Below are positions 17,726 to 27,407 of a DNA stretch of 64,000 nucleotides, in pieces. Each line of letters starts with the position of its first letter. Position 1 is the stretch's first letter. Made by a program: the position numbers and the translations under genes. The stretch lies in assembly GCA_023251095.1 (NCBI GenBank), contig JAHEZL010000023.1, positions 1 to 64,000 of the forward strand, given 5' to 3'. Origin of the DNA: Flavobacteriales bacterium. GTDB lineage: Bacteria; Bacteroidota; Bacteroidia; Flavobacteriales_C; GCA-002722245. The notes under the pieces are model-generated. The model had not been told where the DNA came from. It saw nothing but the letters and a program-made list of their open reading frames with translations, and did no database searches.

Positions 17726-18385
17726 ATGAAAAAAGGAACTATATATTTAATCGCTTGTATCACTTTCCTATACTCATGTGCAGGAACTATGCAAACCTAC
17801 GACCTCAATGAAGAGTACGCTAGAACTTTGCACTACGAAGAAATGGCGGCCGGAGAAAATAAAGCGGAAAGCGGTGAAGAAAAAAGTGATTTGGTTGGTG
17901 TGCCTGCGCTTAATTTTTATGGAGGAGATTTGAAACGAGGCGGTATATGGTGGAGCGGTAAAGGCATTACTTTAGAAAAAGGAGATGTTTTTACTTTTGA
18001 TGCTGAAAATGTTGGTCCCGACAGTATTCCTTTTGGAGCTACCTTCCCTCCTCTTGATTTATTGAAAGCAAAAGTTTTGGTTAAAATAAGTGCCCGTGCC
18101 GAAGGAAAAGATGGCGCTGTACCTGTTCTTTATTTACAAGTTGATGATGCCAGCGGTTACAAAGCCGACGCCAAAAGACCTTCACAAAAAATTGAAAATT
18201 CAGCCGACTTTAAAGATTACTATTTCGACTTAAAAGACATCTTTGTTCAAAGCGTACCGAAACACTCGGTTAATGGAGCAATGATTAATAGCTTGAAGTT
18301 TTTTATCAATCCTGGACAAACAGCCTTTACCGGACAAATTTACATCCGCGAAATTAAACTTGTTCCGGTTCCTGAAGGGAAGTAA
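17726..18385 (+). CDS. Lipoprotein (219 aa), last gene of operon A
   Basis: The signal peptide ends in the lipobox LYSC, with the cysteine at residue 18. No charged export signal follows it, so the periplasmic face is more likely. Residues about 60-215 form a beta-sandwich-like region (LNFYGGDLKRGGIWWSGKGI, AKVLVKISARAEG, DFKDYYFDLKDIF, IYIREIKLVPV) that resembles carbohydrate-binding/galactose-binding folds and the core of the first protein of the operon. It begins 6 bp after the previous stop, and a terminator follows. Confidence 0.7.
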   Translation: MKKGTIYLIACITFLYSCAGTMQTYDLNEEYARTLHYEEMAAGENKAESGEEKSDLVGVPALNFYGGDLKRGGIWWSGKGITLEKGDVFTFDAENVGPDSIPFGATFPPLDLLKAKVLVKISARAEGKDGAVPVLYLQVDDASGYKADAKRPSQKIENSADFKDYYFDLKDIFVQSVPKHSVNGAMINSLKFFINPGQTAFTGQIYIREIKLVPVPEGK

Positions 18386-18411
18386 TAAAATCTTCATCGC
18401 ATACATTCTCA

Positions 18412-18440
18412 GCTAAGTTTTCAACTTAGCGGAATTTTTT
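18412..18440 (+). terminator. Terminator of the five-gene operon
   Basis: GCTAAGTT / AACTTAGC with a 3-nt loop, followed by GGAA and six T residues. Confidence 0.75.
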
Positions 18441-18475
18441 CTTAAAGAATTAAATCTTTTACATCGTGTTTTTTC

Positions 18476-18554
18476 TTGTAGAGACGCAAAATTTTGCGTC
18501 TTAAATAATAACTGACACATTTTACCGGAGACGGAAAATCTTCCGTCTCTACAA
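18476..18554. repeat. REP/MITE-like element with 11-bp terminal inverted repeats
   Basis: TTGTAGAGACG at 18476-18486 is the inverse complement of CGTCTCTACAA at 18544-18554. Inside are two further hairpins: the perfect palindrome GACGCAAAATTTTGCGTC at 18483-18500, and GAGACGGAA/TTCCGTCTC at 18528-18549. It carries no coding sequence. Its form suits a REP or non-autonomous miniature element. Confidence 0.75.
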
Positions 18555-18678
18555 ACACCATTTCCTAAAATGCAATGAGTCATCTTGAGATAAAATAAGA
18601 TAAAGGTATTTATTCTTGTAAAAACATTTTTTTAAGCCCAATCCACCCCAAAAACACCTGTACAATCACATATTTTAT

Positions 18679-18804
18679 CTATATTTTTCAATACTTAAAA
18701 TTATATTTAACACTGTAAATCAATGACTTAAATTAATATTCTCTTATTTTCATTGATATTATAAATTGACAAATAGCTTCTCGGTTGACAATCGTCTTAA
18801 TTTG
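18679..18804 (+). promoter_or_regulatory. Shared-architecture promoter, site B
   Basis: CTATATTT at 18679; AATCAATGACTTA at 18718-18730; GACAAATAG at 18768-18776; a 20-bp spacer; TTAATTTG at 18797-18804. It precedes the GH97 / large surface protein / GH13 operon. It shares the extra block ATTTTCATTGATATTA with orphan site C. Confidence 0.8.
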
Positions 18805-18941
18805 TATCAGTACGCTATTCTTGAAAGATTTATAACACGTTAAAACTAAAACATATGAAATGTTCAAGCACCGAAATTTTGATCGCTAAAAAAGATAGCA
18901 TGAACATAACATATGACCTTAAAAAATTAAAACCGAAACAT

Positions 18942-21050
18942 ATGAAAGCAAATTTTGAAGGCACTCGTGGGAAAGGATTAAAAGCAATTTCTCTGATTTT
19001 ATTCCTTGTGATTTTAAACGCATGTCAAACAAAGAATTTTGCTGTTGTCATCAACAGCATCTCTTCTCCGGGAAAGATAAATACCATTGAATTCTTTTTG
19101 GATGAAAACGGTACACCACGTTATTTAGTTAAACACGGAAATAAAACAGTTATCGACAGCTCAAGTATGAGCTTTGATTTCAAAGGACAAGATCCTATGA
19201 ACGCAGGTTTTGTAATCAAAAATACTTCTGAAAAAGATTTCAATGAAACCTGGGAAATGCCTTGGGGCGAGCAACGCAATGTAGTTAACAAGTACAAAGA
19301 ACTGATGGTAGAACTGGAAGAAGCTTCCGGCGCTAAACGCCCGTTGAATATCTACTTCCGCGCCTATGACGATGGTATCGCGTTTCGTTATGAATTCCCG
19401 AAACAAGCCGGAGTTGACTCTCTTACTATACTAGATGAAAATACTGAATTCCAATTGACAGGTGACCATACCTGCTGGTGGAATCCGGGCGACTGGGACA
19501 GTTCAGAGCATTTATACTACACCGACAGCTTATCGAAAATTGATGCTTTAGAGTTGAAGAAAAATGAATTGGCAAATAGTCATATCGTTGACAACTCTGT
19601 ACTTACTCCTTTAACAATGCGTACAAAAGAAGGTGTGCACATTGCCTTCCACGAAGCAAATCTTACTGATTATGCAGGTATGACGCTTAAACTTGGCGGT
19701 GATAACTTTTTGCTTACAAGTGAGCTCGTAGGTTCCGATCGTTTAGGATACAAAGCAAAATGTGCTTTGCCTTTCGTAACGCCTTGGAGAACCATTCAAA
19801 TTGCCGACAAAGCAACTCAATTGTTGGAATCTCGCTTAATTGAAAACTTAAACGAAAGAAATAAAATTGGTGATGTAAGTTATTTCGCTCCTAAAAAATA
19901 TGTAGGCATCTGGTGGGAAATGCACATCGGTAAATCAACCTGGGATTTAGCCAGCGGAAAACACGGCGCAACTACAGAGAATGCAAAAAAATACATCGAC
20001 TTTGCCGCAGCAAACGGATTGAAAGGGATTTTGGTAGAAGGATGGAACACCGGCTGGGAGCACTGGATAGGCTTTGAAGACAGAGAAGGTGTATTTGATT
20101 TTGTGACTCCTTATCCTGATTATGATTTGAAAGAAGTAGTGCGCTACGGTAAAGAAAAAGGAGTTGAATTAATTATGCACAATGAAACTTCTGCTGCGCC
20201 ACGTACTTACGACAAACAAATGGACACTGCTTATAAAATGATGCATCAGTTGGGCATTCATTCTGTGAAAACCGGTTATGTTGGTCCAATTATTCCGAAA
20301 GGAGAATACCACGATGGCCAATGGATGGTGAATCATTACCAAAGAGTAGTTGAAAAAGGTGCCCAATACCAAGTGGCTATTGATGTACATGAGCCAATTA
20401 AACCAACAGGTTTAAGAAGAACTTATCCAAACCTTGTTGCAGCAGAAGGTGCAAGAGGTCAGGAATTCAACGCCTGGTCGAACGACGGCGGAAATCCTCC
20501 TGAACATTTACCAATTTTAGCTTTCACAAGAATGCTGGCCGGACCAATGGATTTTACTCCGGGGATTTTTGAAATCTCTTTGCCATCAAAACCGCACAAC
20601 CAAATCAACACTACTTTGGCGCAACAACTGGCTTTGTATGTGGTGATTTACAGTCCGGTGCAAATGGCTGCAGATTTACCTGAAAACTACAAAGGTCAGC
20701 CTGCTTTCCAATTCATTAAAGATGTTGGAGTGGATTGGGAACAAACAGTGGTGTTGAACGGAGAAGTTGGAGATTTTGTCTCCATCGCAAGAGAAGAACG
20801 CGAAACAGGAAATTGGTTTGTTGGCGGTATCACCGATGAAAACCAAAGAGAAATCACTATCGATTTTTCTTTCCTTAAAGACGGAAAAAAATATGAGGCA
20901 GTAATTTATCAGGATGGAAAAAAAGCACACTACAAAAGAAATCCAACCGATATCGAAATTGTAAAAGTGACCATCGACAAAAACACAAAGCAAACTTTAA
21001 AACTGGCTGAAGGCGGTGGATTTGCCATCAGTTTAAAGTTGATAAAGTAA
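18942..21050 (+). CDS. GH97 alpha-glucosidase, inverting (SusB-like) lipoprotein
   Basis: GH97 hydrolyses alpha-glucosides; the Bacteroides SusB member is periplasmic. The signal peptide from the ATG at 18942 ends in the lipobox LNAC. The frame is open from earlier ATGs at 18855 and 18900, but those add a long polar leader. Family landmarks are GIWWEMHIGKSTW, HNETSAAP, VKTGYVG, DVHEPIKPTGLRRTYPN, EGARGQEFNAW and MLAGPMDFTPG. The glycine in VKTGYVG, where retaining members carry an aspartate nucleophile, together with the glutamates in HEPIKPTG and AAEGARG, fits the inverting GH97a subtype. The residues after the lipid cysteine (QTKNF) lack an export signal, so a periplasmic site is likely. 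Confidence 0.93.
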   Translation: MKANFEGTRGKGLKAISLILFLVILNACQTKNFAVVINSISSPGKINTIEFFLDENGTPRYLVKHGNKTVIDSSSMSFDFKGQDPMNAGFVIKNTSEKDFNETWEMPWGEQRNVVNKYKELMVELEEASGAKRPLNIYFRAYDDGIAFRYEFPKQAGVDSLTILDENTEFQLTGDHTCWWNPGDWDSSEHLYYTDSLSKIDALELKKNELANSHIVDNSVLTPLTMRTKEGVHIAFHEANLTDYAGMTLKLGGDNFLLTSELVGSDRLGYKAKCALPFVTPWRTIQIADKATQLLESRLIENLNERNKIGDVSYFAPKKYVGIWWEMHIGKSTWDLASGKHGATTENAKKYIDFAAANGLKGILVEGWNTGWEHWIGFEDREGVFDFVTPYPDYDLKEVVRYGKEKGVELIMHNETSAAPRTYDKQMDTAYKMMHQLGIHSVKTGYVGPIIPKGEYHDGQWMVNHYQRVVEKGAQYQVAIDVHEPIKPTGLRRTYPNLVAAEGARGQEFNAWSNDGGNPPEHLPILAFTRMLAGPMDFTPGIFEISLPSKPHNQINTTLAQQLALYVVIYSPVQMAADLPENYKGQPAFQFIKDVGVDWEQTVVLNGEVGDFVSIAREERETGNWFVGGITDENQREITIDFSFLKDGKKYEAVIYQDGKKAHYKRNPTDIEIVKVTIDKNTKQTLKLAEGGGFAISLKLIK

Positions 21051-21101
21051 AGAGCTGTTAGCTTAGGCCATCTTCACAAAAGATAAAAGCCTTGGCAATT
21101 T

Positions 21102-21143
21102 TACCGACCGGGAATACTATACCCCGTTTTCTCCCGGTCGGTA
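21102..21143 (+). terminator. Intercistronic hairpin after the GH97 gene
   Basis: TACCGACCGGGA at 21102-21113 pairs with TCCCGGTCGGTA at 21132-21143 around an 18-nt loop. TTAAATC follows rather than a T-run, so partial termination or RNA stabilisation is more likely than a full stop. Confidence 0.55.
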
Positions 21144-21174
21144 TTAAATCATAATAGAAATAAAAAATAATAGT

Positions 21175-24100
21175 ATGATTTTACATAATTCTAAAAAGCT
21201 TTTATTCACTATTGTTGCTGCGCTGCTAACGCTTTACAGCTTTGCTGCCAACATTACTTCTACAGCAGGTGGCGGGAACTGGAACAGTGCTGCTACGTGG
21301 GTGGGAGGAGTTATTCCGGGAGCTGCCGACAATGTTACTATTGCCGGAAATGTTACTGTAAATGCCAACGCTTCAGCTACCAACATTACCATTAGTACAG
21401 GAGCAACGCTTACATGTAGCAATGCGGGATTGAGTGTAGCCGGCAACTGGACTAACAATGGAACATTCAATGGTTCTCCAACCGGACAAAACGGTAACAC
21501 CAATGAAAAAGTAACTTTCACCGGAGCAGGCACCACCATTGGCGGCTCAGCTGTTTCTCATTTTTGTAATCTTACAATCAATCCGGGTGCAGGAGGCACA
21601 GTAACCATCACTTCTACTGCTATTGATTTCGGTCCGGCGCAATTTTCAAATTCAGTAATTACATTACAAAGCGGAACTTTAGATGTTGGTGCAGGACACT
21701 CCATCAACTCCGTATCTCAACAAGGTGGTTCAATAGTGAGCACTGGAGGTGATTTTAAATCTTACGGACCAACGGGTTGGAATTTAAATCTGTCAGCTGC
21801 TTTTGGCGCTACTTTCAACACTACAGGAACCGTTAGTTTAGATAACGTTATCGGATTGGGAACAAGCGGAAATTTCGGTTACTCTCTTCAAAACAATACT
21901 TCCGGCGGACTCCATCTCAACGGATTATACAGCGTTAAAGGAGCGCAATCGCAAAACTGGGCCATTAAAAACAATGCGCCAATTTGGGGGCCTGCTTCTA
22001 CTTTATACAGAGACAACGACAATCAAGGATTTAACATTGGAAACAATGGCGATTTATCATGGACGGCCAACACCGGAACTATTGGTGTAACGCCGGGATT
22101 TCCCAACAATGTGACTTTAGTAAACATGGGCAGCTCGGTATTTAACAATACAGGATGGCACCCAACAGGAGCCATTGGATTGAACGGAGCTTTGCATATC
22201 GGTGATCCTACAACCAACGGACGAATTACTCTGGAAGATGTAACCAGCTTTACTTCGGGAGGTTTGATCATCGACAACAACTCTTTAATCATCGGACCGA
22301 AAACAGGAATTCCATTTACCGATAAAGGTGATTTCACATTGACAGGCGGAACAACAGGTATTTTTCAAACCTCGGGAGCCACTATTAATTTTGCAGGATC
22401 GGGAACCTCAGGATCTCCGCAGGTGATCAGCACTACAGGCTCTTCTGTAGTTTTTGGCAACATGTCGGTAACTAACGGAACCTATGTTCAATTGCAGGAT
22501 CCCGTGAGCGTTACGGGGACTTTGAATTTAACTTCAGGATACATTGGTACAACTTCAACCAATTTATTAACGATAAGCAATACTGCTACTTCGGCCATTA
22601 ATGGCGGTGGTACAACTGCTTATGTGGACGGACCTTTAGCTTGGTCGGTTCCGGCAACAACTTCAGGAAATTATATTTTCCCTATTGGTAATGGAGGAAA
22701 ATATCTTCCCTTGACTTTAGCCCCGAATTCTACTTCTGGAACAACTGTTACGGCAACGGCCTTCAATCAAAATTCAAATGGTACTCCGGATAAAACAGTA
22801 ACCTCTATCAGTCAAACTGAATACTGGTCGGTAACTACTTCCAGTCCGTTTACAAGCGGTCCGTTAGTAAGCGTTGCCCGTCCGAATGCAGTAGCACCTG
22901 ATAACGCTTTAGCAGTGAGTTCAACTTCCAATGGAGTATATACCGCAATTGGCGGCACAGCAGGCGGAAATACCATTAGTGGCGGAGGAATTGGCACAGG
23001 CAGTCCGGCTTTTGTTACTATGGTTTTAGCTCCTTTATCCATTGTTAAACTAAGCGGCACCAATGTAACCTGTAATGGTACTACCGGTTCATTAACAGTG
23101 GGCGGAAGCGGCGGTACTCCAGCTTATCAATACAGCATTAACGGAGGAGCTTTTCAGGCATCCAACACCTTCAGTCCTTTAGCACCCGGAAATCATACCG
23201 TAAACGTGAAAGACAATACGGGAACAATAGCCACAGATACTTTAAAAGTGTTGGGTTCCATCGTGATCAACGGCAACGATAAAGATGTTTCTATTTGTTC
23301 GGGCTCTTCCACTACCTTAACTGCTGCTAACTTACAAAACACCACGCCGGTTTATTCATGGTCGACTAGTTTAAGTGGAACTCCTGTAATAGGGACCAAT
23401 GCAGCTTTAACGGTATCGCCTACCACCACTACAAAATATTATGTTACCAGTAAATTGTACAACAATAATAAATTGGTGAACGGAAGTTTTGAATCGGGAA
23501 ATACCGGATTCACTTCCACCTACACCAACTATACCGGAGCTCAATACGCCACTACACCGGGCAATAACGGCTATTACAAAATTTCAAATTCAGGAATTAA
23601 TCTTTGTCAGTATTTCAGTATCACAGGTGCGCCGAATCAAACCAGTTTAACTCCACAAAATGGCGGTCAGTATTTTATTGGCGACGGAGCAACTACAAGT
23701 TCCAAAGTATGGGAACAAACGGTAAGCGGATTAACAGCAGGCGAAGTATATAAATTTCAATTTTATTACGCAGCGGGAAATCCTGATGCAACGAGAGCAG
23801 TGTTGCGTCCAACCATCAATGGTGGCGCTACTTTGGGAGATGTTACCACCACCAATGCCGGGGCATGGACTCAGGCTACTTATACCTGGACAGCTACAGG
23901 AACTTCGGCTACAGTAGCCATCACCGATATGACTTCTTCAGGAAGCACAAACGGTAACGACTTCTATCTGGACAACATGGAATTTCTTGCTCCTTGTACA
24001 GTGACTGATTCTATCAGAGTAATTGTATCTACCGCAACACCCGGTACAGTATCGGCCAATCAAACTATTTGTGTTGGTGCAACACCGGCTTCTCTTACCT

Positions 24101-27100
24101 TAAGCGGTAATTTAAATACCACCATCATCAGATGGGAAGTTGCCACCAATGCAGCATTTACTGCAAACCTCACTCCTATTGCTTCTACCGCTACAACTTT
24201 AACAGGAGCAAATACCGGTGCGAATGCCTTACCAGCCGGTACTTATTATTTCCGTGTGGTAGAAAGTGGTTGCGGAACAACCATTTATTCAACAAGTGCA
24301 ACGATCACCGTAACAGCTCCTGTAACACCAACATTTACTGCAATAGCAGCAATATGCAGCGGAGCAACGGCACCAACTTTATCGTTGAGTTCAACCAATA
24401 GTCCGACCATCACCGGAACATGGAACCCGTCAACAATAAGCAATACAGCAGGCGCCACTTATACCTTTACACCCGCAACCGGACAATGTGCCACCACTAC
24501 CACTTTAACCACTACGGTAAATCCGGTTTTAACACCAACAGTAAGTTGTGGTACCACCACCACCAGCTCAGTACAATTTAACTGGACTGCCACTGCAGGA
24601 GCCACCAACTACACTTTAAGCTACACTAAAAACGGAGGAGCTGCTACCAGCGGAGGAACAACCAACAGCACAACCTACACTGTTAGTTCCCTTCTTCCGG
24701 GAGATGCAATAGTATTAACGGTAACACCAACCGGACCGGGATGTTATGCGCCGGGAACATGCACCTGTACAGCAATTTCCTGTTCACCGATAACAGTCAC
24801 TGTACCGGCCAATTCTTCTGTATGTGCAGGAGCAACAATACCTTTAACTGCTTTTGTAAGTTCTCCTACGGGAGCAACATTTGCATGGACAAATTCTAAT
24901 CCGCTGATCGGACTCGCAGCATCAGGCACCGGACAAATTGCGTCGTTTACATCAACCAACACAACAGGCGCTGCAATCATCGCTACCATCACCGTAACAC
25001 CAACCATTGGATTGTGTGCAGGAACTCCGAGCACTTATACCATAACGGTAAATCCTGCGGCTACCAATACTTTGAGTTCAACTACCGGTACCGATGCTCA
25101 ATCCATATGCGTTAATACTGCCATCACCAATATCACTTACGCAATAGGTGGAAGCGCAACCGGTGCTGCATTGACCGGTACACTTCCGGCAGGTGTAACA
25201 GGATCTTATGATGCATTAGCAAAAGTGTTCACTATCAGCGGAACACCAACAGCAGCAACAGGAAGCCCTTTCAATTACACAATATCCACAAGCGGTCCGT
25301 GCGCAGTAGTAAGCACAACTGGAACCATCACCGTTAATCCGATTTTAACGCCAACAGTAAGTTGTGGCACTTCCACCAATTCATCGGTGCAATTCACTTG
25401 GACAGCTCTTGCAGGAGCTGCCAACTATTCTTTAAGTTATACTGTAAATGGCGCCTTCCCTACCAACGGCGGAACAATAGCAGGCACCAGCTTTAGCGTA
25501 AGTTCATTGGCACCAAGCGATGTTGTTATGTTAACAGTAACACCAATCGGTACAGGATGCTATACTACGGGAACAGGAACTTGTACTGCAATAGTTTGTG
25601 ATCCGATATCGGTAATAGTACCAGCTGATTTTGTGGTGTGTAAAGGCGAAAATGTTTTACCAACTTCTTTCACCAGTTCTCCTGCAGGTGCAACTTTTAC
25701 GTGGACAAACAGTAATCCCGCTATAGGTTTGGCCGCATCGGGTATGGGCGATGTACCTGCTTTTATAGCTGCTAATAATGGAACTACCGACTTAGTGGCA
25801 ACCATCGTTGTAACACCAAAAATTGGTTTGTGTTCAGGAACAGCAAATACTTACACCATTACTGTGCGTCCTGAAGCAATCAATACCTATCTATCCGGTC
25901 CGGCCACACAAACGGTATGCATCAATGATCCTATTGCGGATCTTGTTTATACAATAGATGGAAGCGCAACAGGCGCAACCTTAGGCGGCACAGTGCCTGC
26001 AGGCGTAACGGGAACTTACAATGCGCTGGCGAAAACATTTACCGTTAGCGGAACACCAACAGAATCATCAGCTACTTATTTTGCTTTCACGATAACAACA
26101 ACAGGTCCGTGTCCGTCATCAACAACAGGCGGTGTGCTCTACGTCAATCCGATTTATACACCGGTTGTCGCTTGTGGTGCAAGCAGTAATACATCAGTTG
26201 AATTTATTTGGACAAGTGCAACAGGTGCCACCGGCTATTCTTTGAGCTATACCAAAAACGGAGGTTCTGCTACGAATGCTCCGTCAACCAGCGATACCAG
26301 TTATACTTTTACTGCATTGAATCCGGGTGATATTATCGTATTAACAGTGACGCCGACAGGCACGGGTTGTTTTGAGTCTGCAACTGCTACATGCACAGCT
26401 ATTCCTTGTTCTCCAATCACAGTAACAGTGCCGACCGACACCGCTTTATGTGCAGGAGGAACAATTGCAGCAACTAACTTTGTAAGTTCTCCAACAGGCG
26501 CAACATTTATCTGGACGAATTCAAATCCTTCTATCGGATTAGCAGCTTCGGGCAGCGGACAAATTGCGGCATTCACAGCCACTAACAATTCCTCTTCAAC
26601 AATAAGTGCAACCATCACTGTAACACCAACAATAGGATTGTGCACCGGAACCCCAAGCACTTACACCATCACTGTAAATCCAACCGTAACACCATCATTT
26701 ATTGCCATTGATCCGATTTGCATTGGAACAACAGCACCTCTTTTATCTTTAACTTCCACTAACTCTCCTGCTATCAGCGGAACATGGAATCCGGCATTGG
26801 TCAATAATTCTCTTGTAGGAACCACAACTTATACTTTTACTCCTGATGCAGGTGGTTGCGCCTTGAACACAAATATTTCCGTTACAGTGGTAGATTCCTT
26901 TCAGGTAGATGCAGGCGAAGATGTGATTGTTTGCAGTGGCGAAACAGTGAATTTAACAGCCAACGCAACAGTTGCTGCAAGTTATGTATGGAGTAACGAC
27001 GCTGTTGGAGCAAGCATCAGCATCACTACCGACAGCTCAAAAGAATACCGCGTTACGGCATCCAACGGCGTATGTACAGCAGTTGATCTGGTTAAAATAA

Positions 27101-27402
27101 ATTTAAAAGATTCATTGTCGCCAACACTTTATATTCCTAATGCCTTTACTCCCAATGAAGATGGCGTGAACGATGTATTTAAAGTTTACGGAGAAGGTGT
27201 TATCGCATTTGAAGGAAATATTTTCAACCGATGGGGAGAACTGGTTTACCACTGGGAAAATATTGAAGAAGGCTGGAATGGCAAATCAAAATCCAATAAT
27301 CTTGTAATGGGAGAAGTTTATGTGTACTCCATCAAAGTAAAAAATGAATGTCAGCAAAATTTCGAAAAGGTGAGAATAGGCAGTGTAACCATGATTAAAT
27401 AG
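21175..27402 (+). CDS. Giant surface protein with G8-like, SprB, PKD-like repeats and CHU_C (T9SS type B) domain
   Basis: This 2075-residue protein begins with a signal peptide (MILHNSKKLLFTIVAALLTLYSFA) and a G8-like stretch (WNSAATWVGGVIPGAADNVTI). A SprB-type repeat follows near residue 631 (VTCNGTTGSLTVGGSGG) and a carbohydrate-binding-like domain near 767 (VNGSFESGN). Residues about 1115-1845 hold three copies of a roughly 270-residue compound unit (fibronectin-like, PKD-like TNSNPxIGLAASG, Ig-like). From about 1983 it ends in a CHU_C domain (IPNAFTPNEDGVNDVF...RWGE...WNGK), the T9SS type B signal. It is probably a long surface adhesin or scaffold. It lies between GH97 and GH13 genes and stops 5 bp before the amylase start. 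Confidence 0.9.
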   Translation: MILHNSKKLLFTIVAALLTLYSFAANITSTAGGGNWNSAATWVGGVIPGAADNVTIAGNVTVNANASATNITISTGATLTCSNAGLSVAGNWTNNGTFNGSPTGQNGNTNEKVTFTGAGTTIGGSAVSHFCNLTINPGAGGTVTITSTAIDFGPAQFSNSVITLQSGTLDVGAGHSINSVSQQGGSIVSTGGDFKSYGPTGWNLNLSAAFGATFNTTGTVSLDNVIGLGTSGNFGYSLQNNTSGGLHLNGLYSVKGAQSQNWAIKNNAPIWGPASTLYRDNDNQGFNIGNNGDLSWTANTGTIGVTPGFPNNVTLVNMGSSVFNNTGWHPTGAIGLNGALHIGDPTTNGRITLEDVTSFTSGGLIIDNNSLIIGPKTGIPFTDKGDFTLTGGTTGIFQTSGATINFAGSGTSGSPQVISTTGSSVVFGNMSVTNGTYVQLQDPVSVTGTLNLTSGYIGTTSTNLLTISNTATSAINGGGTTAYVDGPLAWSVPATTSGNYIFPIGNGGKYLPLTLAPNSTSGTTVTATAFNQNSNGTPDKTVTSISQTEYWSVTTSSPFTSGPLVSVARPNAVAPDNALAVSSTSNGVYTAIGGTAGGNTISGGGIGTGSPAFVTMVLAPLSIVKLSGTNVTCNGTTGSLTVGGSGGTPAYQYSINGGAFQASNTFSPLAPGNHTVNVKDNTGTIATDTLKVLGSIVINGNDKDVSICSGSSTTLTAANLQNTTPVYSWSTSLSGTPVIGTNAALTVSPTTTTKYYVTSKLYNNNKLVNGSFESGNTGFTSTYTNYTGAQYATTPGNNGYYKISNSGINLCQYFSITGAPNQTSLTPQNGGQYFIGDGATTSSKVWEQTVSGLTAGEVYKFQFYYAAGNPDATRAVLRPTINGGATLGDVTTTNAGAWTQATYTWTATGTSATVAITDMTSSGSTNGNDFYLDNMEFLAPCTVTDSIRVIVSTATPGTVSANQTICVGATPASLTLSGNLNTTIIRWEVATNAAFTANLTPIASTATTLTGANTGANALPAGTYYFRVVESGCGTTIYSTSATITVTAPVTPTFTAIAAICSGATAPTLSLSSTNSPTITGTWNPSTISNTAGATYTFTPATGQCATTTTLTTTVNPVLTPTVSCGTTTTSSVQFNWTATAGATNYTLSYTKNGGAATSGGTTNSTTYTVSSLLPGDAIVLTVTPTGPGCYAPGTCTCTAISCSPITVTVPANSSVCAGATIPLTAFVSSPTGATFAWTNSNPLIGLAASGTGQIASFTSTNTTGAAIIATITVTPTIGLCAGTPSTYTITVNPAATNTLSSTTGTDAQSICVNTAITNITYAIGGSATGAALTGTLPAGVTGSYDALAKVFTISGTPTAATGSPFNYTISTSGPCAVVSTTGTITVNPILTPTVSCGTSTNSSVQFTWTALAGAANYSLSYTVNGAFPTNGGTIAGTSFSVSSLAPSDVVMLTVTPIGTGCYTTGTGTCTAIVCDPISVIVPADFVVCKGENVLPTSFTSSPAGATFTWTNSNPAIGLAASGMGDVPAFIAANNGTTDLVATIVVTPKIGLCSGTANTYTITVRPEAINTYLSGPATQTVCINDPIADLVYTIDGSATGATLGGTVPAGVTGTYNALAKTFTVSGTPTESSATYFAFTITTTGPCPSSTTGGVLYVNPIYTPVVACGASSNTSVEFIWTSATGATGYSLSYTKNGGSATNAPSTSDTSYTFTALNPGDIIVLTVTPTGTGCFESATATCTAIPCSPITVTVPTDTALCAGGTIAATNFVSSPTGATFIWTNSNPSIGLAASGSGQIAAFTATNNSSSTISATITVTPTIGLCTGTPSTYTITVNPTVTPSFIAIDPICIGTTAPLLSLTSTNSPAISGTWNPALVNNSLVGTTTYTFTPDAGGCALNTNISVTVVDSFQVDAGEDVIVCSGETVNLTANATVAASYVWSNDAVGASISITTDSSKEYRVTASNGVCTAVDLVKINLKDSLSPTLYIPNAFTPNEDGVNDVFKVYGEGVIAFEGNIFNRWGELVYHWENIEEGWNGKSKSNNLVMGEVYVYSIKVKNECQQNFEKVRIGSVTMIK
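24520..26690 (+). repeat. Three ~815-bp tandem units within the giant surface protein gene
   Basis: The phrase encoding VNPxxTPxVxCG recurs near 24525, 25340 and 26155. Each unit carries the same order: fibronectin-like strand set, VTVP...CAG, TNSNPxIGLAASG and ITVTPxIGLC. Boundaries are approximate. Confidence 0.7.
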
Positions 27403-27407
27403 ATGTT

